From Flavipsychrobacter sp. (GTDB lineage: Bacteria; Bacteroidota; Bacteroidia; Chitinophagales; Chitinophagaceae): 64,000 bases of DNA. Below the pieces are notes generated by a model. The model did not search any database, was not told the origin of the DNA, and saw nothing but the letters and a program-made list of their open reading frames with translations. The stretch's first letter is position 1, and each line of letters begins with the position of its first letter. The DNA lies in NCBI GenBank assembly GCA_016787265.1, contig JAEUVF010000006.1:124001-188000 (forward strand), given 5' to 3'. The position numbers were made by a program, and so were the translations under genes. Positions 9,825 to 19,165 of the stretch are shown one piece after another.

Positions 9825-11525
9825 ATGAGAACGTTATCAACGATATGTTTCGCAATTCTTATAACTACTGGAATGTCTTGCAAGAAGGCGCTGGAAGTTG
9901 GCCCCCGCGGTTCACTAAGTGAAGAGCAGATATCCAATCCTGAGCAGGCTGAAGGTTTGGTGATTGCTGCGTATTCACAATTGGGCAATGACGAAATTAA
10001 TCGTGCTTTCAGTATGTACCAATACGGTAATGTACGTGCAGACGATGCGTACAAAGGCGGTGGTGGGATTAACGATGGCGATGTGTTTCATGCAATGGAA
10101 ACCTTCACTACTTCACGGCCAGATCAATGGAATTACGACGGCATATGGTTTAATATTTACGTGGGTATTCGCCGTGCAAATGAAGGGTTGCGGGTGTTAA
10201 ATAACCTTACTGAGGCAGAGTTTCCTTTATTGACTACCCGAAAAGCGGAATTAAGGTTTCTGCGGGGGTATTGGTATCTGATGGTAGAGAATTTGTTTAA
10301 GCAGATTCCCTACATTGATGAAACAATTGCACCGGCAGACTATAAATTTGTACTGAACAATGAGTTTTCGCGCGATCAGATTCTGGAGAAAATTGCTGCC
10401 GATTTTCAGTATGCTGCTGAGCATTTACCCGCTTCGCAGGAACAGGTTGGCAGAGCTAACAAGTATGCAGCATATGCGTTTCTTGCAAAGACAAAGTTAT
10501 TCCGCGCCTATAAGCAAAATGACCAGCATGCAGTTACCATTATAGATGCGGGCTTATTGCAGGAAGTAATTACAGCAGCTGATGAGGCCATCAATTCTCC
10601 GTACAAACTTCAGGAAGATTTTGCAAATAACTTCTTACCCGGAAGTTTTGAAAACGGTTCTGAAGCGTTGATCTCGGTTCAGTTTTCTACCAATGATGGC
10701 GCTGGCCGCGGTCGCTTAAATTTTGGTGATATGCTTACCGCGCCACAAGGTTTGGGATGCTGCGATTTTCAAAAGCCTTCACAAACACTTGTAAACGCAT
10801 ATCGCACCACAGCTGCCGGGGTTCCGCTCTTTGAAAATTACAATGAGCAGAATGTCGACTTTAACATACACACCGTGGATCCGCGTATTGATCATACGAT
10901 CTCAAGACCTGGTGCGCCCTGGAAATATGAACCGGACCGCGTGGTAACAGAAGCCTGGAGCAGAAATATTCCGATTTACGGTTTTTACAATTCCATGAAG
11001 GAAAATGTATCGCCCGATTGCGATTGTTTTGTGAATGTGGCTCCGTTCTTCGGCAACACCAAGGCGCGTATTCTGATGCGGTATGCAGATGTTTTATTGA
11101 TGAAGGCGGAGGCGTTGATCGAACTCGGCAGGCAAGCTGAGGCACTTAGTTTAATCAATACCGTTAGAGCCCGGGCTGCCGCCAGCACGAATCGCCTTAA
11201 GATGGCAAATGGACAACCCACATCACGATACAATATCAGTCAATATGTAAACGGTGAAAACATCAATTGGGATCAGCCTACAGCGCGCATGGCATTACGG
11301 TTTGAACGGCGGTTAGAACTGGCACTGGAAGGACAACGTTTCTTTGATCTGATGCGTTGGGGAATTGCAGATCTGGAAATGAATAGCTTTTTTGCTCATG
11401 AGAAAACTACCAGGGCTATTTACCAAAGTGCTCAGTTCACGAAAGGCCGTGATGAATTCTTACCAATTCCCCAAAATCAGATTTTCTGGAGCGAAGGCAG
11501 GTATGCTCAAAATCCAGGGTATTAA
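9825..11525 (+). CDS. SusD-like surface lipoprotein (RagB/SusD family)
   Basis: This 566-residue lipoprotein has lipobox TGMSC (Cys19). The N-terminal SusD region follows, and the helical TPR-like core includes RFLRGYWYLMVENLF (near 145) and KAEALIELGRQAEALSLIN. The C-terminal region has LALEGQRFFDLMRWG (near 500) and the family's typical FLPIPQNQI close to the end. It pairs with the SusC gene 19 bases upstream. SusD proteins bind glycan at the cell surface and act as a lid over SusC. The substrate, fructan, is inferred from the surrounding GH32 and fructokinase genes. Confidence 0.95.
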   Translation: MRTLSTICFAILITTGMSCKKALEVGPRGSLSEEQISNPEQAEGLVIAAYSQLGNDEINRAFSMYQYGNVRADDAYKGGGGINDGDVFHAMETFTTSRPDQWNYDGIWFNIYVGIRRANEGLRVLNNLTEAEFPLLTTRKAELRFLRGYWYLMVENLFKQIPYIDETIAPADYKFVLNNEFSRDQILEKIAADFQYAAEHLPASQEQVGRANKYAAYAFLAKTKLFRAYKQNDQHAVTIIDAGLLQEVITAADEAINSPYKLQEDFANNFLPGSFENGSEALISVQFSTNDGAGRGRLNFGDMLTAPQGLGCCDFQKPSQTLVNAYRTTAAGVPLFENYNEQNVDFNIHTVDPRIDHTISRPGAPWKYEPDRVVTEAWSRNIPIYGFYNSMKENVSPDCDCFVNVAPFFGNTKARILMRYADVLLMKAEALIELGRQAEALSLINTVRARAAASTNRLKMANGQPTSRYNISQYVNGENINWDQPTARMALRFERRLELALEGQRFFDLMRWGIADLEMNSFFAHEKTTRAIYQSAQFTKGRDEFLPIPQNQIFWSEGRYAQNPGY

Positions 11526-11550
11526 TACAAACTACTTCCAAACAAAGATT

Positions 11551-12933
11551 ATGAAATATTTTTTCCGTTGGAACAAATCAGTCTACTTGTTTTTGCTGGC
11601 TCTCTGCTCTTTTGTTGCCTGCAAAAAAGATAACAATTCTAGTTTCGATGTAAATGCTGATGTACAGGTTGAGCGGTTCAGTGTCAACGACTACGATGGT
11701 GAAATAGACCAGAAAACCGGTACCATCACCGTTCGCGTGCCCTTCGGTACCAACCTGACTGATATGGTAGCCTCGATGGAATTGCCAGAAGGTGCAGTAA
11801 GCGTACCGGAGACCAGCACAACGACCAATTTTACAGGTGACGTAAAGTATCGCATTACCAACGGTAATGTCTATAAGTACTATACTATTAAAGTGTTGAT
11901 TGTACCGCCGGTAAAAGCATTTGCTATCAATAATGTGCCTGGTAGTATCGACCATGAGAATAAAAGTATTACCGTTTTGCTGCCAGATGGTAGCAACCTG
12001 ATTGAACTTGTGCCGGTGCTTACCCTTGAAGAGGGCGTAACGTCGAACCCCGCAAGTGGCAGCACCATAAACTTTACAGCGCCGGTTACCTATACGTTTA
12101 CGCTTGGATCAAATAGTGTGGCTTACCAGGTAACAGCAATTAGTAATTCGATTAATGAATACGCATTTTTGGGATTGGCAGCTACGCGCGCTGCGATTGT
12201 GGACCCGGATGAAAAAGCAGCAGCCGACTGGTTTTTTACTAACTATCCTGCAGCAGATTACATTTCATTTCAGAGTATAGAAACCGGAAGAAGGCTATCC
12301 GGCTATAAACTGATCTGGTGGCATTTTGACGAGGCGCAGGATCTTCCTGCAGCCAGCTTAACACCGGTGGTTACCAACGCATTGAAAACCTATCGCGCAG
12401 ACGGAGGTAACCTGTTGTTAACTACTTTCGCTGCCCGTTATGTTGAAGCTCTGGGGATCGTTCCGCAAGGGCGAGGTCCCAACAACAGCTTCGGTGATTT
12501 TGGAACAGCTGGTTTCATAGAGCAGAATAATAATTGGGGTATCTCGTTCCGCGGCCGTGAAAACCATCCTGTATTTGCTGAGGTGGAAACCTACGAACCT
12601 GGCAAAGCATGGTTGCTTGAAAAAGGCACTTTCCGTCAAAATCACACCGCCTGGTGGTTCCTTCCAGAATGGGGAGGTTACGGAAATTCGGCCAACTGGC
12701 GCGAACAAACTGGAGGCATCAACCTGGCATCTGAATCATGGGATGATCAACTGGATGGACGCGTAGGCATTGCTGAATGGAAGACTGGCGAAGATGCTAA
12801 TGTAATCATCATTGCTTTTGGTGCTTACGATTGGTACACCGAACCACTCAACGGTGGCAGCCCAACCAACGCCTATATCACCAACATCAGGAAAATAACA
12901 AAAAATGCTATTGATTACCTGCGCAATAATTAA
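11551..12933 (+). CDS. DUF4960 surface lipoprotein, candidate fructan-binding protein
   Basis: This 460-residue lipoprotein has lipobox FVAC (Cys24). After the anchor come two tandem beta-rich repeats of about 75-80 residues (about 35-115 and 116-195). Both follow the pattern F-x-(I/V)-N with G-x-I-D, then I-T-V and a G-x-N-L core. The C-terminal 260 residues resemble DUF4960, which looks like a Rossmann/ThuA-like fold (GYKLIWWHFDE, GGNLLLTTFAARYVEALG). The start at 11551 gives a proper signal peptide; the open frame extends upstream into susD. It sits where SusE-like glycan-binding proteins normally lie, and BT1761 in the B. thetaiotaomicron levan locus is the positional match. Carbohydrate binding is inferred. 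Confidence 0.82.
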   Translation: MKYFFRWNKSVYLFLLALCSFVACKKDNNSSFDVNADVQVERFSVNDYDGEIDQKTGTITVRVPFGTNLTDMVASMELPEGAVSVPETSTTTNFTGDVKYRITNGNVYKYYTIKVLIVPPVKAFAINNVPGSIDHENKSITVLLPDGSNLIELVPVLTLEEGVTSNPASGSTINFTAPVTYTFTLGSNSVAYQVTAISNSINEYAFLGLAATRAAIVDPDEKAAADWFFTNYPAADYISFQSIETGRRLSGYKLIWWHFDEAQDLPAASLTPVVTNALKTYRADGGNLLLTTFAARYVEALGIVPQGRGPNNSFGDFGTAGFIEQNNNWGISFRGRENHPVFAEVETYEPGKAWLLEKGTFRQNHTAWWFLPEWGGYGNSANWREQTGGINLASESWDDQLDGRVGIAEWKTGEDANVIIIAFGAYDWYTEPLNGGSPTNAYITNIRKITKNAIDYLRNN

Positions 12934-12960
12934 GGTAATCAGCGTAAAAAAAAGTTAATC

Positions 12961-14529
12961 ATGCGAATCATATGTAAAGAATTGTTGCTGTTAAGTCAGG
13001 TGTTGCTTACGCTTGTCAGTTGCGACAAAAATAATAATCCGGTTGTTCAACCTGAACCAGAGCCAGTAGCCTCCTACTCTCTCTATCCCGTACCTACCGC
13101 TGCTGCCACATCGGGCAACAATGGGTACAACGGATGGGTGGGTGATGTGATGCCGCATTTTTTGGAGGGAAAATTTCAACTTTTTTTCCTGCATGATGCT
13201 ACCGATCGCGAAAAACAGGCCAGTGCCGGGCAGCACCCGGTACATCGGTTCACTACCGAAAATTTGACGGAGTATACCTATGAGGGCGAAGTGATTCCTT
13301 ACGGAAATTCATCAACCCAGGATCATCTGGTAGGAACGGGCTCAATGGTTGAGGCAAATGGCACTTACTATTTCTATTATACCGGCCACAACGGCAGCAG
13401 CAGTTGGCTACAGAATAATAATGCAGGTTGGGTGAACGGAAATACGCGTGAAGCTGTGATGTATGCAACCAGTACCGATCTTATTACCTGGACCAAACAA
13501 CCCGCTTTTACTTTAAAAGCGCCAGAAGGCTATAACAGAAATGAATTCCGTGATCCCTACGTATTTTACAACGAGGAGTTTTCCACTTATTGGATGCTGG
13601 TGAGTGCTCAGCGTTCCGGTAAAGGCGAGTTGCTTGTGTTTACCAGTGCAGACCCCGCTCTGAATAACTGGCAATTACGCGGACCATTGAATGTAGAAGG
13701 CGATTACCTTATGTTGGAATGCGCAGATATCTTTAAATGGGGTAACCAGTATTATATGTTATTTGCCGAAGACTGGTCGAACACTCCTGGTACGCGCTAC
13801 CGCGTGGCCAGTTCAACCAGCGGCCCGTGGGTAAAACCAACGGGTGGGCACGATATGTTCGATGGCCATCAGTTCTATGCAGCAAGAATGGCGTCTAACG
13901 GTTCTAAGTATTACAGCTTCGGATGGGCACACCGCCGTAACCCTGAAAACGATAACGGTACCCGCACCTGGGGTGGTAATCTTATTAGTCATGAATTAAC
14001 GCAACTGCCCAATAAGCGGCTGGGTGTACGTTTGCCGGAATCCATTGTCAATTATTTTTCAAAGGCTGCGGATTTGGCTGTTAAATCGCAGGAAGGCACT
14101 GTTTCTTCCTCAGGATCTAATTATGTGATGGATGGCTCCAACGTAGTTGCTGCTTACCAGTTTGGTGAAATGAAAGGATCTCTACGAGTAAGCGGAACCG
14201 TTAGTTTCAGCAATACCTCTGGTACGGCATCCATCGGGTTAAACATTGGTGATGGCAACAACGCATCATACCATATACGTTTTGAACCAGGTGCTAATCG
14301 CATTGCAGCATATAACAACGGTAGCGAAGTAACCCGTGTTCCCTTTTCGTTTGAGGCTGGCAAGGCATACACGATGCACCTGGTTGTAGAAAACTCTGTT
14401 GTAATTGTTTACCTCAACGATGAAGTTGCGCTGACCAATCGCATTTATGGAGCGCCGGGTAAAACCTGGAAATTCTCCGCAAACGGAATGAAAGTTGACT
14501 TACAAAACGCTAAGGTGTATACGCACTAA
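12961..14529 (+). CDS. GH32-like surface lipoprotein, candidate endo-fructanase/levanase
   Basis: This 522-residue lipoprotein has lipobox LVSC (Cys21). A Pro/Glu linker precedes a five-bladed beta-propeller of the GH32 type, and residues about 360-520 form a lectin-like beta-sandwich. The three catalytic landmarks can be placed: Asp62 in GWVGDVMP (nucleophile), Asp198 in FRDPYVF (transition-state stabiliser) and Glu253 in LECADIF (acid/base). The first motif departs strongly from the classical WMNDPNG. Lipidation suggests display on the cell surface, where an endo-acting enzyme would make oligosaccharides for SusCD, as BT1760 does for levan. It could instead be a binding protein or an exo-enzyme; the linkage specificity cannot be read from sequence. 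Confidence 0.8.
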   Translation: MRIICKELLLLSQVLLTLVSCDKNNNPVVQPEPEPVASYSLYPVPTAAATSGNNGYNGWVGDVMPHFLEGKFQLFFLHDATDREKQASAGQHPVHRFTTENLTEYTYEGEVIPYGNSSTQDHLVGTGSMVEANGTYYFYYTGHNGSSSWLQNNNAGWVNGNTREAVMYATSTDLITWTKQPAFTLKAPEGYNRNEFRDPYVFYNEEFSTYWMLVSAQRSGKGELLVFTSADPALNNWQLRGPLNVEGDYLMLECADIFKWGNQYYMLFAEDWSNTPGTRYRVASSTSGPWVKPTGGHDMFDGHQFYAARMASNGSKYYSFGWAHRRNPENDNGTRTWGGNLISHELTQLPNKRLGVRLPESIVNYFSKAADLAVKSQEGTVSSSGSNYVMDGSNVVAAYQFGEMKGSLRVSGTVSFSNTSGTASIGLNIGDGNNASYHIRFEPGANRIAAYNNGSEVTRVPFSFEAGKAYTMHLVVENSVVIVYLNDEVALTNRIYGAPGKTWKFSANGMKVDLQNAKVYTH

Positions 14530-14538
14530 ATAACGATC

Positions 14539-16086
14539 ATGCTTACACGCATTTTCTTTAGCCTAAATATGGCTCTTCTAGCATTGTTACTTGTTGGTTC
14601 CGCAAAAACCGGCACCGCGCAGCTTTACCGGGAGAAATACCGACCGCAATTCCATTTCAGTGCAGCTAAAGGTTGGGTGGGCGATCCAGATGGGTTGATT
14701 CATACTGACGGAAAATATCATCTGTTCTGGTGGGGGCACGCTGTATCGGACGATCTGGTGTACTGGAAAGAATTACCCTACCCAATGAAAGGCGGTGATG
14801 GAACCTTTTCCTATTTTTCAGGATCGGTGGTAGTGGATCATCAGAACACTGCAGGTTTTGGCGAGAAAGCGATGATCGCATTTTACACGCAACACCAACC
14901 CGGAGACAGCCTGCCGGAAAAACAATCCATCTCCATAAGTACCGACCGGATCAACTTCAATTATTATAAGGATAATCCGGTTTTGGATGTGCGGAAAGTA
15001 TTCTTTCGTGATCCGCAGGTGTTCTGGCACGAGTCGTCCAAAAAATGGATTATGGCTGTAGCTGTGCCAGATCAGCATCGGGTGGAGTTTTACGCTTCAC
15101 GCGATTTAAAAACCTGGATCTATCTAAGTGAATTTGGTGGCCTCGGACCAGCAACCTCTTTTTGGGAATGTCCGGATTTGTTTGAAATGGACATTGATGG
15201 AGAACCAGGTAAGAAAAAATGGGTGCTGTTAATTGGTCATGGGCCGAATCGCGTACAATATTTTTTGGGCGATTTTGATGGCAAAACCTTTCAGGCAGAT
15301 GCAGAAACGATCCGCTATTTGACCGATTCTAACCAGGTAAGCAATGGCCCGCGTAAACAAGGATTACAACATGCCTTATGGCTGGATTATGGTACCGATT
15401 TCTACGCTACCCGCTCTTTCCGTTTTCCCGAAAACCCGGAACACGAACCGGTATTTATGGGTTGGATGGGAAACTGGGATTATGCCCGACATGCTCCGTC
15501 CACCTGGGGAAAAGGATTTCAATCGGTTCCCCGTTCTATCAGGTTGAAACGTTTTGCCGAAGGAATACGACTTGTTCAGGAACCGGTACCGGCATTACAA
15601 AAACTAAGAAAAAAACCAGTTCAGGTAGGCGCGAAAACAATTAATTTAACGCAGCGCCTGGCGGAATTTAAACCTGCTCAAAACACCTATGAATTAGAAG
15701 CTGTATTTGATGCTACTACAACATCGGCATTTGGATTTAATCTACTGGTTGGCGAAGGCAGAGAACTTAAACTACGATATGATCCGGTTACCAGCACACT
15801 CGGAATAGATCGTACAAATTGTACCGATTTCACGTCCAACAACACCTTTACAAAGGCATTTGCTTCTCGTATGTATGCTCCGGTAGAAAAGGAAAACGGA
15901 CAAATTCGTTTACACGTGCTGGTTGACGAATCCAGTATAGAAGTATTTACCAATCAGGGAAAAGTTGTCATGAGTGCGGTAACCTATCCCTCCCCTGCCC
16001 AAACTGGCATTGAACTTTTTTCTGAAAACGGATCCACGCGTTTATTGAGTTTAACTGCCTGGGAACTGAAGTCGATATGGAACTAA
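14539..16086 (+). CDS. GH32 fructosidase with shortened first-blade loop
   Basis: This 515-residue secreted enzyme has a signal peptide ending near GTAQ and no lipobox, so a periplasmic location is likely. Catalytic positions are Asp49 (GWVGDPDG), Asp158 (FRDPQVF) and Glu210 (FWECPDLF), followed by a C-terminal beta-sandwich ending in SSIEVFTNQGKVVMS. Compared with the GH32 enzyme encoded next, the stretch between YHLF and WGHAVS is about fifteen residues shorter: here YHLFW runs straight into WGHAVS. That removes the usual substrate-contacting Gln loop. It starts 9 bases after the previous gene. It is probably an exo- or oligosaccharide-specific fructosidase, with specificity uncertain. Confidence 0.9.
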   Translation: MLTRIFFSLNMALLALLLVGSAKTGTAQLYREKYRPQFHFSAAKGWVGDPDGLIHTDGKYHLFWWGHAVSDDLVYWKELPYPMKGGDGTFSYFSGSVVVDHQNTAGFGEKAMIAFYTQHQPGDSLPEKQSISISTDRINFNYYKDNPVLDVRKVFFRDPQVFWHESSKKWIMAVAVPDQHRVEFYASRDLKTWIYLSEFGGLGPATSFWECPDLFEMDIDGEPGKKKWVLLIGHGPNRVQYFLGDFDGKTFQADAETIRYLTDSNQVSNGPRKQGLQHALWLDYGTDFYATRSFRFPENPEHEPVFMGWMGNWDYARHAPSTWGKGFQSVPRSIRLKRFAEGIRLVQEPVPALQKLRKKPVQVGAKTINLTQRLAEFKPAQNTYELEAVFDATTTSAFGFNLLVGEGRELKLRYDPVTSTLGIDRTNCTDFTSNNTFTKAFASRMYAPVEKENGQIRLHVLVDESSIEVFTNQGKVVMSAVTYPSPAQTGIELFSENGSTRLLSLTAWELKSIWN

Positions 16087-16166
16087 TATGAGTTGCTAAC
16101 TGGTAAAACCTGGCATCTTGACAAAAATCACCATCTCACAGTTTCATACATGTAAATTTTTAAATT

Positions 16167-17654
16167 ATGATAAAGACACTTCTTGGCGTAGTTATGTTTG
16201 GTTTGGCTTTTTGTGCGAACGCACAGGACGTTACCCGACCCGCAATTCATTTCACACCCCAGAAAGGTTGGATGAACGATCCTAATGGGATGGTATTTTA
16301 CAAGGGCGAATATCACTTGTTTTTCCAGCATACGCCGTTTTCAACCATTCCGGATTTTACCAGGATGCATTGGGGGCATGCCGTGAGCAAGGATCTGGTG
16401 CATTGGACAGAGCTGGAGTCTGCTCTTAAGCCCGATGACTTGGGTGCCATATTTTCTGGCAGCGCGGTTTTTGATGTGAACAATACCTCGGGTTTTGGTA
16501 AAGATGGAATAGCTCCTCTTGTGGCCATTTTCACGCATCACAACTCTGTAGGCGAAAAAGCCGGAGTAGATAATTTTCAGAATCAAAGCATCGCTTATAG
16601 TTTAGATAATGGCAGAACCTGGACCAAATATGAAGGTAATCCGGTAGTAAAAAATCCAGGCATCAGAGATTTTCGGGATCCTAAAGTATTCTGGTACGAG
16701 GAAGGGAAAAAATGGATCATGACGTTGGCCACGCTTGATCATATCACGTTCTACTCCTCTCCTAACCTGAAAGACTGGAAAGAGGAAAGCAAATTTGGAA
16801 AGAACGCCGGAGCGCATGGAGGTGTGTGGGAATGTCCAGACCTCATTTCCTTTGACAAAAAAGGTAAAAAAGTTTGGGTTCTGATTGTGAATCTGAATCC
16901 TGGTGGACCAAATGGTGGATCGGGCACGCAATACTTCACCGGAGGTTTTGACGGAAGTGTGTTTACGGCAGATCATACTGAAACCAAGTGGCTCGATTTT
17001 GGTCCGGATGAGTATGCCGGTGTAACCTGGGACAATACAGGCAATCGCAAGCTACTTATCGGTTGGATGAACAACTGGAAATATGCATTCACTGTTCCTG
17101 CAACAACATGGCGTGGCACAATGACCGTACCTAGAGAGCTGCAACTGAAAAAACTCGAGAACGATTATAGATTGAGTTGTGCTCCTGCTGTTGAAGTCAT
17201 CAACCATTTCAAGAATAAAGGAAAGTGGAAGAAAGTAAATAAAGTGAACACGTCATCAGAACCGATTGCCACAAATACAGGTGCCTTCCAGGTAGAATTG
17301 AAACTGTCTGCAGCTTCTTCATTTGAGATTAAGCTATTCAACAAAAAAGGCGAAGAAATTCTGGCTGGATTTGATAAAACCAGCAACACATTTTACATTG
17401 ATCGTGCGAAGTCGGGTAGGACAGCTTACCTGAATGAGTTTGCTAAGCGGTATACAGCGCCAAGATTTGCATTGGGGAATGCTGTTGATGTTACGCTAAT
17501 CATTGACAATACATCAATTGAAATGTTTGCGGATGGTGGGTTAACAGCTATGACAAGCGTTTGTTTTCCTACGGAGCCGTTCAACCAGGTTGCTGTATCT
17601 CAAAACGGTCGCATAACCAATAGCTCGCAATGGAGAGTTAATAATGCAGATTGA
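16167..17654 (+). CDS. GH32 levanase/invertase-type fructosidase
   Basis: This 495-residue GH32 enzyme is of classical form. The signal peptide ends CANAQ. Asp38 lies in GWMNDPNGMVF, the substrate loop is FFQHTPF, and WGHAVSKDLVHW, GAIFSGSAVFD, Asp171 in FRDPKVFW and Glu222 in WECPDLISF follow. The C-terminal beta-sandwich carries TSIEMFADGG. It should release terminal fructose from beta-2,6 or beta-2,1 fructans or sucrose, probably in the periplasm since no lipobox is present. It is the last gene of the plus-strand fructan operon, 80 bases after the previous GH32, so it may also have its own promoter. Confidence 0.93.
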   Translation: MIKTLLGVVMFGLAFCANAQDVTRPAIHFTPQKGWMNDPNGMVFYKGEYHLFFQHTPFSTIPDFTRMHWGHAVSKDLVHWTELESALKPDDLGAIFSGSAVFDVNNTSGFGKDGIAPLVAIFTHHNSVGEKAGVDNFQNQSIAYSLDNGRTWTKYEGNPVVKNPGIRDFRDPKVFWYEEGKKWIMTLATLDHITFYSSPNLKDWKEESKFGKNAGAHGGVWECPDLISFDKKGKKVWVLIVNLNPGGPNGGSGTQYFTGGFDGSVFTADHTETKWLDFGPDEYAGVTWDNTGNRKLLIGWMNNWKYAFTVPATTWRGTMTVPRELQLKKLENDYRLSCAPAVEVINHFKNKGKWKKVNKVNTSSEPIATNTGAFQVELKLSAASSFEIKLFNKKGEEILAGFDKTSNTFYIDRAKSGRTAYLNEFAKRYTAPRFALGNAVDVTLIIDNTSIEMFADGGLTAMTSVCFPTEPFNQVAVSQNGRITNSSQWRVNNAD

Positions 17655-17723
17655 ATTGTATTCTGCTGATATGTATCTCCTATAGCCTCTATACGTTCAC
17701 TACATGAATAAGATTGAAAACAA

Positions 17724-17750
17724 TGAAATCCGCTGCCATAGCGGATTTCA
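17724..17750 (-). terminator. hairpin terminator after tRNA-Pro(CGG)
   Basis: A perfect 11-base-pair stem (17724-17734 with 17740-17750) and five-base loop follow the tRNA gene on the minus strand. A T-rich stretch (TTGTTTTC) comes after it in that direction. Confidence 0.6.
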
Positions 17751-17762
17751 ATAAAAATATTG

Positions 17763-17836
17763 TCGGGATGACTGGATTCGAACCAGCGGCCTCTTCGTCC
17801 CGAACGAAGCGCGCTACCGGGCTGCGCTACATCCCG
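17763..17836 (-). tRNA. tRNA-Pro (anticodon CGG)
   Basis: Read on the minus strand, these 74 bases fold as a standard cloverleaf. The acceptor arm is CGGGATG/CATCCCG with discriminator A. The D-arm is GCGC-AGCCCGGTA-GCGC. The anticodon stem CTTCG/CGAAG holds the loop TTCGGGA, which gives anticodon CGG (Pro, codon CCG). The T-arm contains GGTTCGAATCC. The CCA end is not encoded. C1 at the 5' end is typical for bacterial tRNA-Pro. Confidence 0.95.
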
Positions 17837-17896
17837 ATGGGAAAGGATAACAAATGTAAGATTCCGCGAAATTTCTTCCAAAATCTATGGCCTGTT

Positions 17897-19147
17897 TTAA
17901 GGCTTCCGGCTGCGCAGCGCCTTCACCCGATCTGCCACCGGAGCAAGCGCCGGCAAACGGTTTACGGGCCGGTCGAGGTAGAAGTAAGCGGTACTGCTGT
18001 AATCATCCGAACGGTAAAAATTGGTCCAGGATGCCCGATCATTTTTATCTACCAGTACCACACTGTCTTTTTTATAAAACCGTTTGAAATCCCGGCCATA
18101 ATCTGTTGTTACAGGAATAAGAGGTACTCCCCTCTCCTGCATACCGGCCACTTCATTGGTCATGTATCCACCCATGGATTGAATTTCCACCCGTATATCT
18201 TTTGTGAAATAAATTGGATCCGGAACATGAAAGCGGTAAAAGGCCCACTGCTGCAGAGCATCATCCGCAATTGGACAACCTGTATAACGGTTGATAAATT
18301 TTCCCTGTCCCCATGCGGTGCCAATATAATCCTCCATACCTGTTCCATTGAGCGTTGGATGACTTGTATCACCATCCAGGTAGATCTTTACCTCCCCTTC
18401 TCCAAACCAGGAAGTTCCATAAGCTTGGTTGGTGGCCACCCCCATATTCAGGCCAAGGAACCGTCCCTTCCCTGCCAGTTTCGGAAGGATGGAAAAATCC
18501 ACCGACAATTTAGTTGCCGTATCCCGATTCCAATAGGCATGAAAATACAGCATACGCTCATCCCAGGTGCTTCCAGTACTGAAATCAATGTCGTAAAAAA
18601 TATTCTGCTGATCCTGATTCGATTCATTGGTGATTGTAATCTTTGCCCCCTTTCGAAAAGGCATGGGAATAAAACAATTGAAGGATCTCCCCTCAGGATT
18701 GGCGAAAAACTCATTTTCAAAAGCGGTTTTTTGTCCCAGTCCGATTCCAAAAAAATCACCCAAGGGAACGGATACGGCCGGCTCTGTTTCGCCATCCCAA
18801 TACATATTGAGTTTCATCGCGCGCAGCATCTGAGGACTTTGATCTCTAACGGTAATCCATATGCGTTGAATGATGCCGCTTTCTGTAATATCCAATAACG
18901 TAATGGTGGATCCTGCAGGTATGGAATCCCAGGCATGTCCTTTTGCACCGTTGTTTTCTTTTCCACCGGAACCTTTACTGCCATTGGGGTTTTCCGGACT
19001 ACTCCAGCGCGCCTGTCGTTGTTCATCCATTTCGAAAAGAGCAGGTTCGTAGGTAGCAGGTTGCCTGGGCTGGCTACAGGCAAGCAGGCAGAGACAAATG
19101 CAGGAAAGTGCTGCAAATTTCTTACTGGTGAGAACTGATATAAACAT
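17897..19147 (-). CDS. GH172 (DUF2961) family lipoprotein, candidate alpha-fructofuranosidase/arabinofuranosidase
   Basis: This 416-residue lipoprotein has lipobox LLAC (Cys24). The rest matches the DUF2961 family, now GH172: [37 protein letters not shown]-like FYDIDFSTG, then [13 protein letters not shown] and [13 protein letters not shown]. Glu250, Glu252 and Glu272 are candidate catalytic acids. Characterised GH172 enzymes act on alpha-D-fructofuranosyl linkages (including difructose dianhydride I) or on alpha-D-arabinofuranosides. It lies 18 bases after the dipeptide epimerase in a minus-strand operon, and its end faces the end of the fructan operon across a tRNA. Action on a fructose-containing sugar is therefore attractive but unproven. 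Confidence 0.85.
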   Translation of the reverse strand: MFISVLTSKKFAALSCICLCLLACSQPRQPATYEPALFEMDEQRQARWSSPENPNGSKGSGGKENNGAKGHAWDSIPAGSTITLLDITESGIIQRIWITVRDQSPQMLRAMKLNMYWDGETEPAVSVPLGDFFGIGLGQKTAFENEFFANPEGRSFNCFIPMPFRKGAKITITNESNQDQQNIFYDIDFSTGSTWDERMLYFHAYWNRDTATKLSVDFSILPKLAGKGRFLGLNMGVATNQAYGTSWFGEGEVKIYLDGDTSHPTLNGTGMEDYIGTAWGQGKFINRYTGCPIADDALQQWAFYRFHVPDPIYFTKDIRVEIQSMGGYMTNEVAGMQERGVPLIPVTTDYGRDFKRFYKKDSVVLVDKNDRASWTNFYRSDDYSSTAYFYLDRPVNRLPALAPVADRVKALRSRKP

Positions 19148-19165
19148 ACAAAATCGTTTCCCGTT

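Noticed and set aside
17714..18898. Long plus-strand open frame of 394 codons beginning near the tRNA
   Set aside because: Its start is the complement of tRNA-Pro (the familiar [12 protein letters not shown] false translation), and the rest is antisense to the well-supported GH172 gene.
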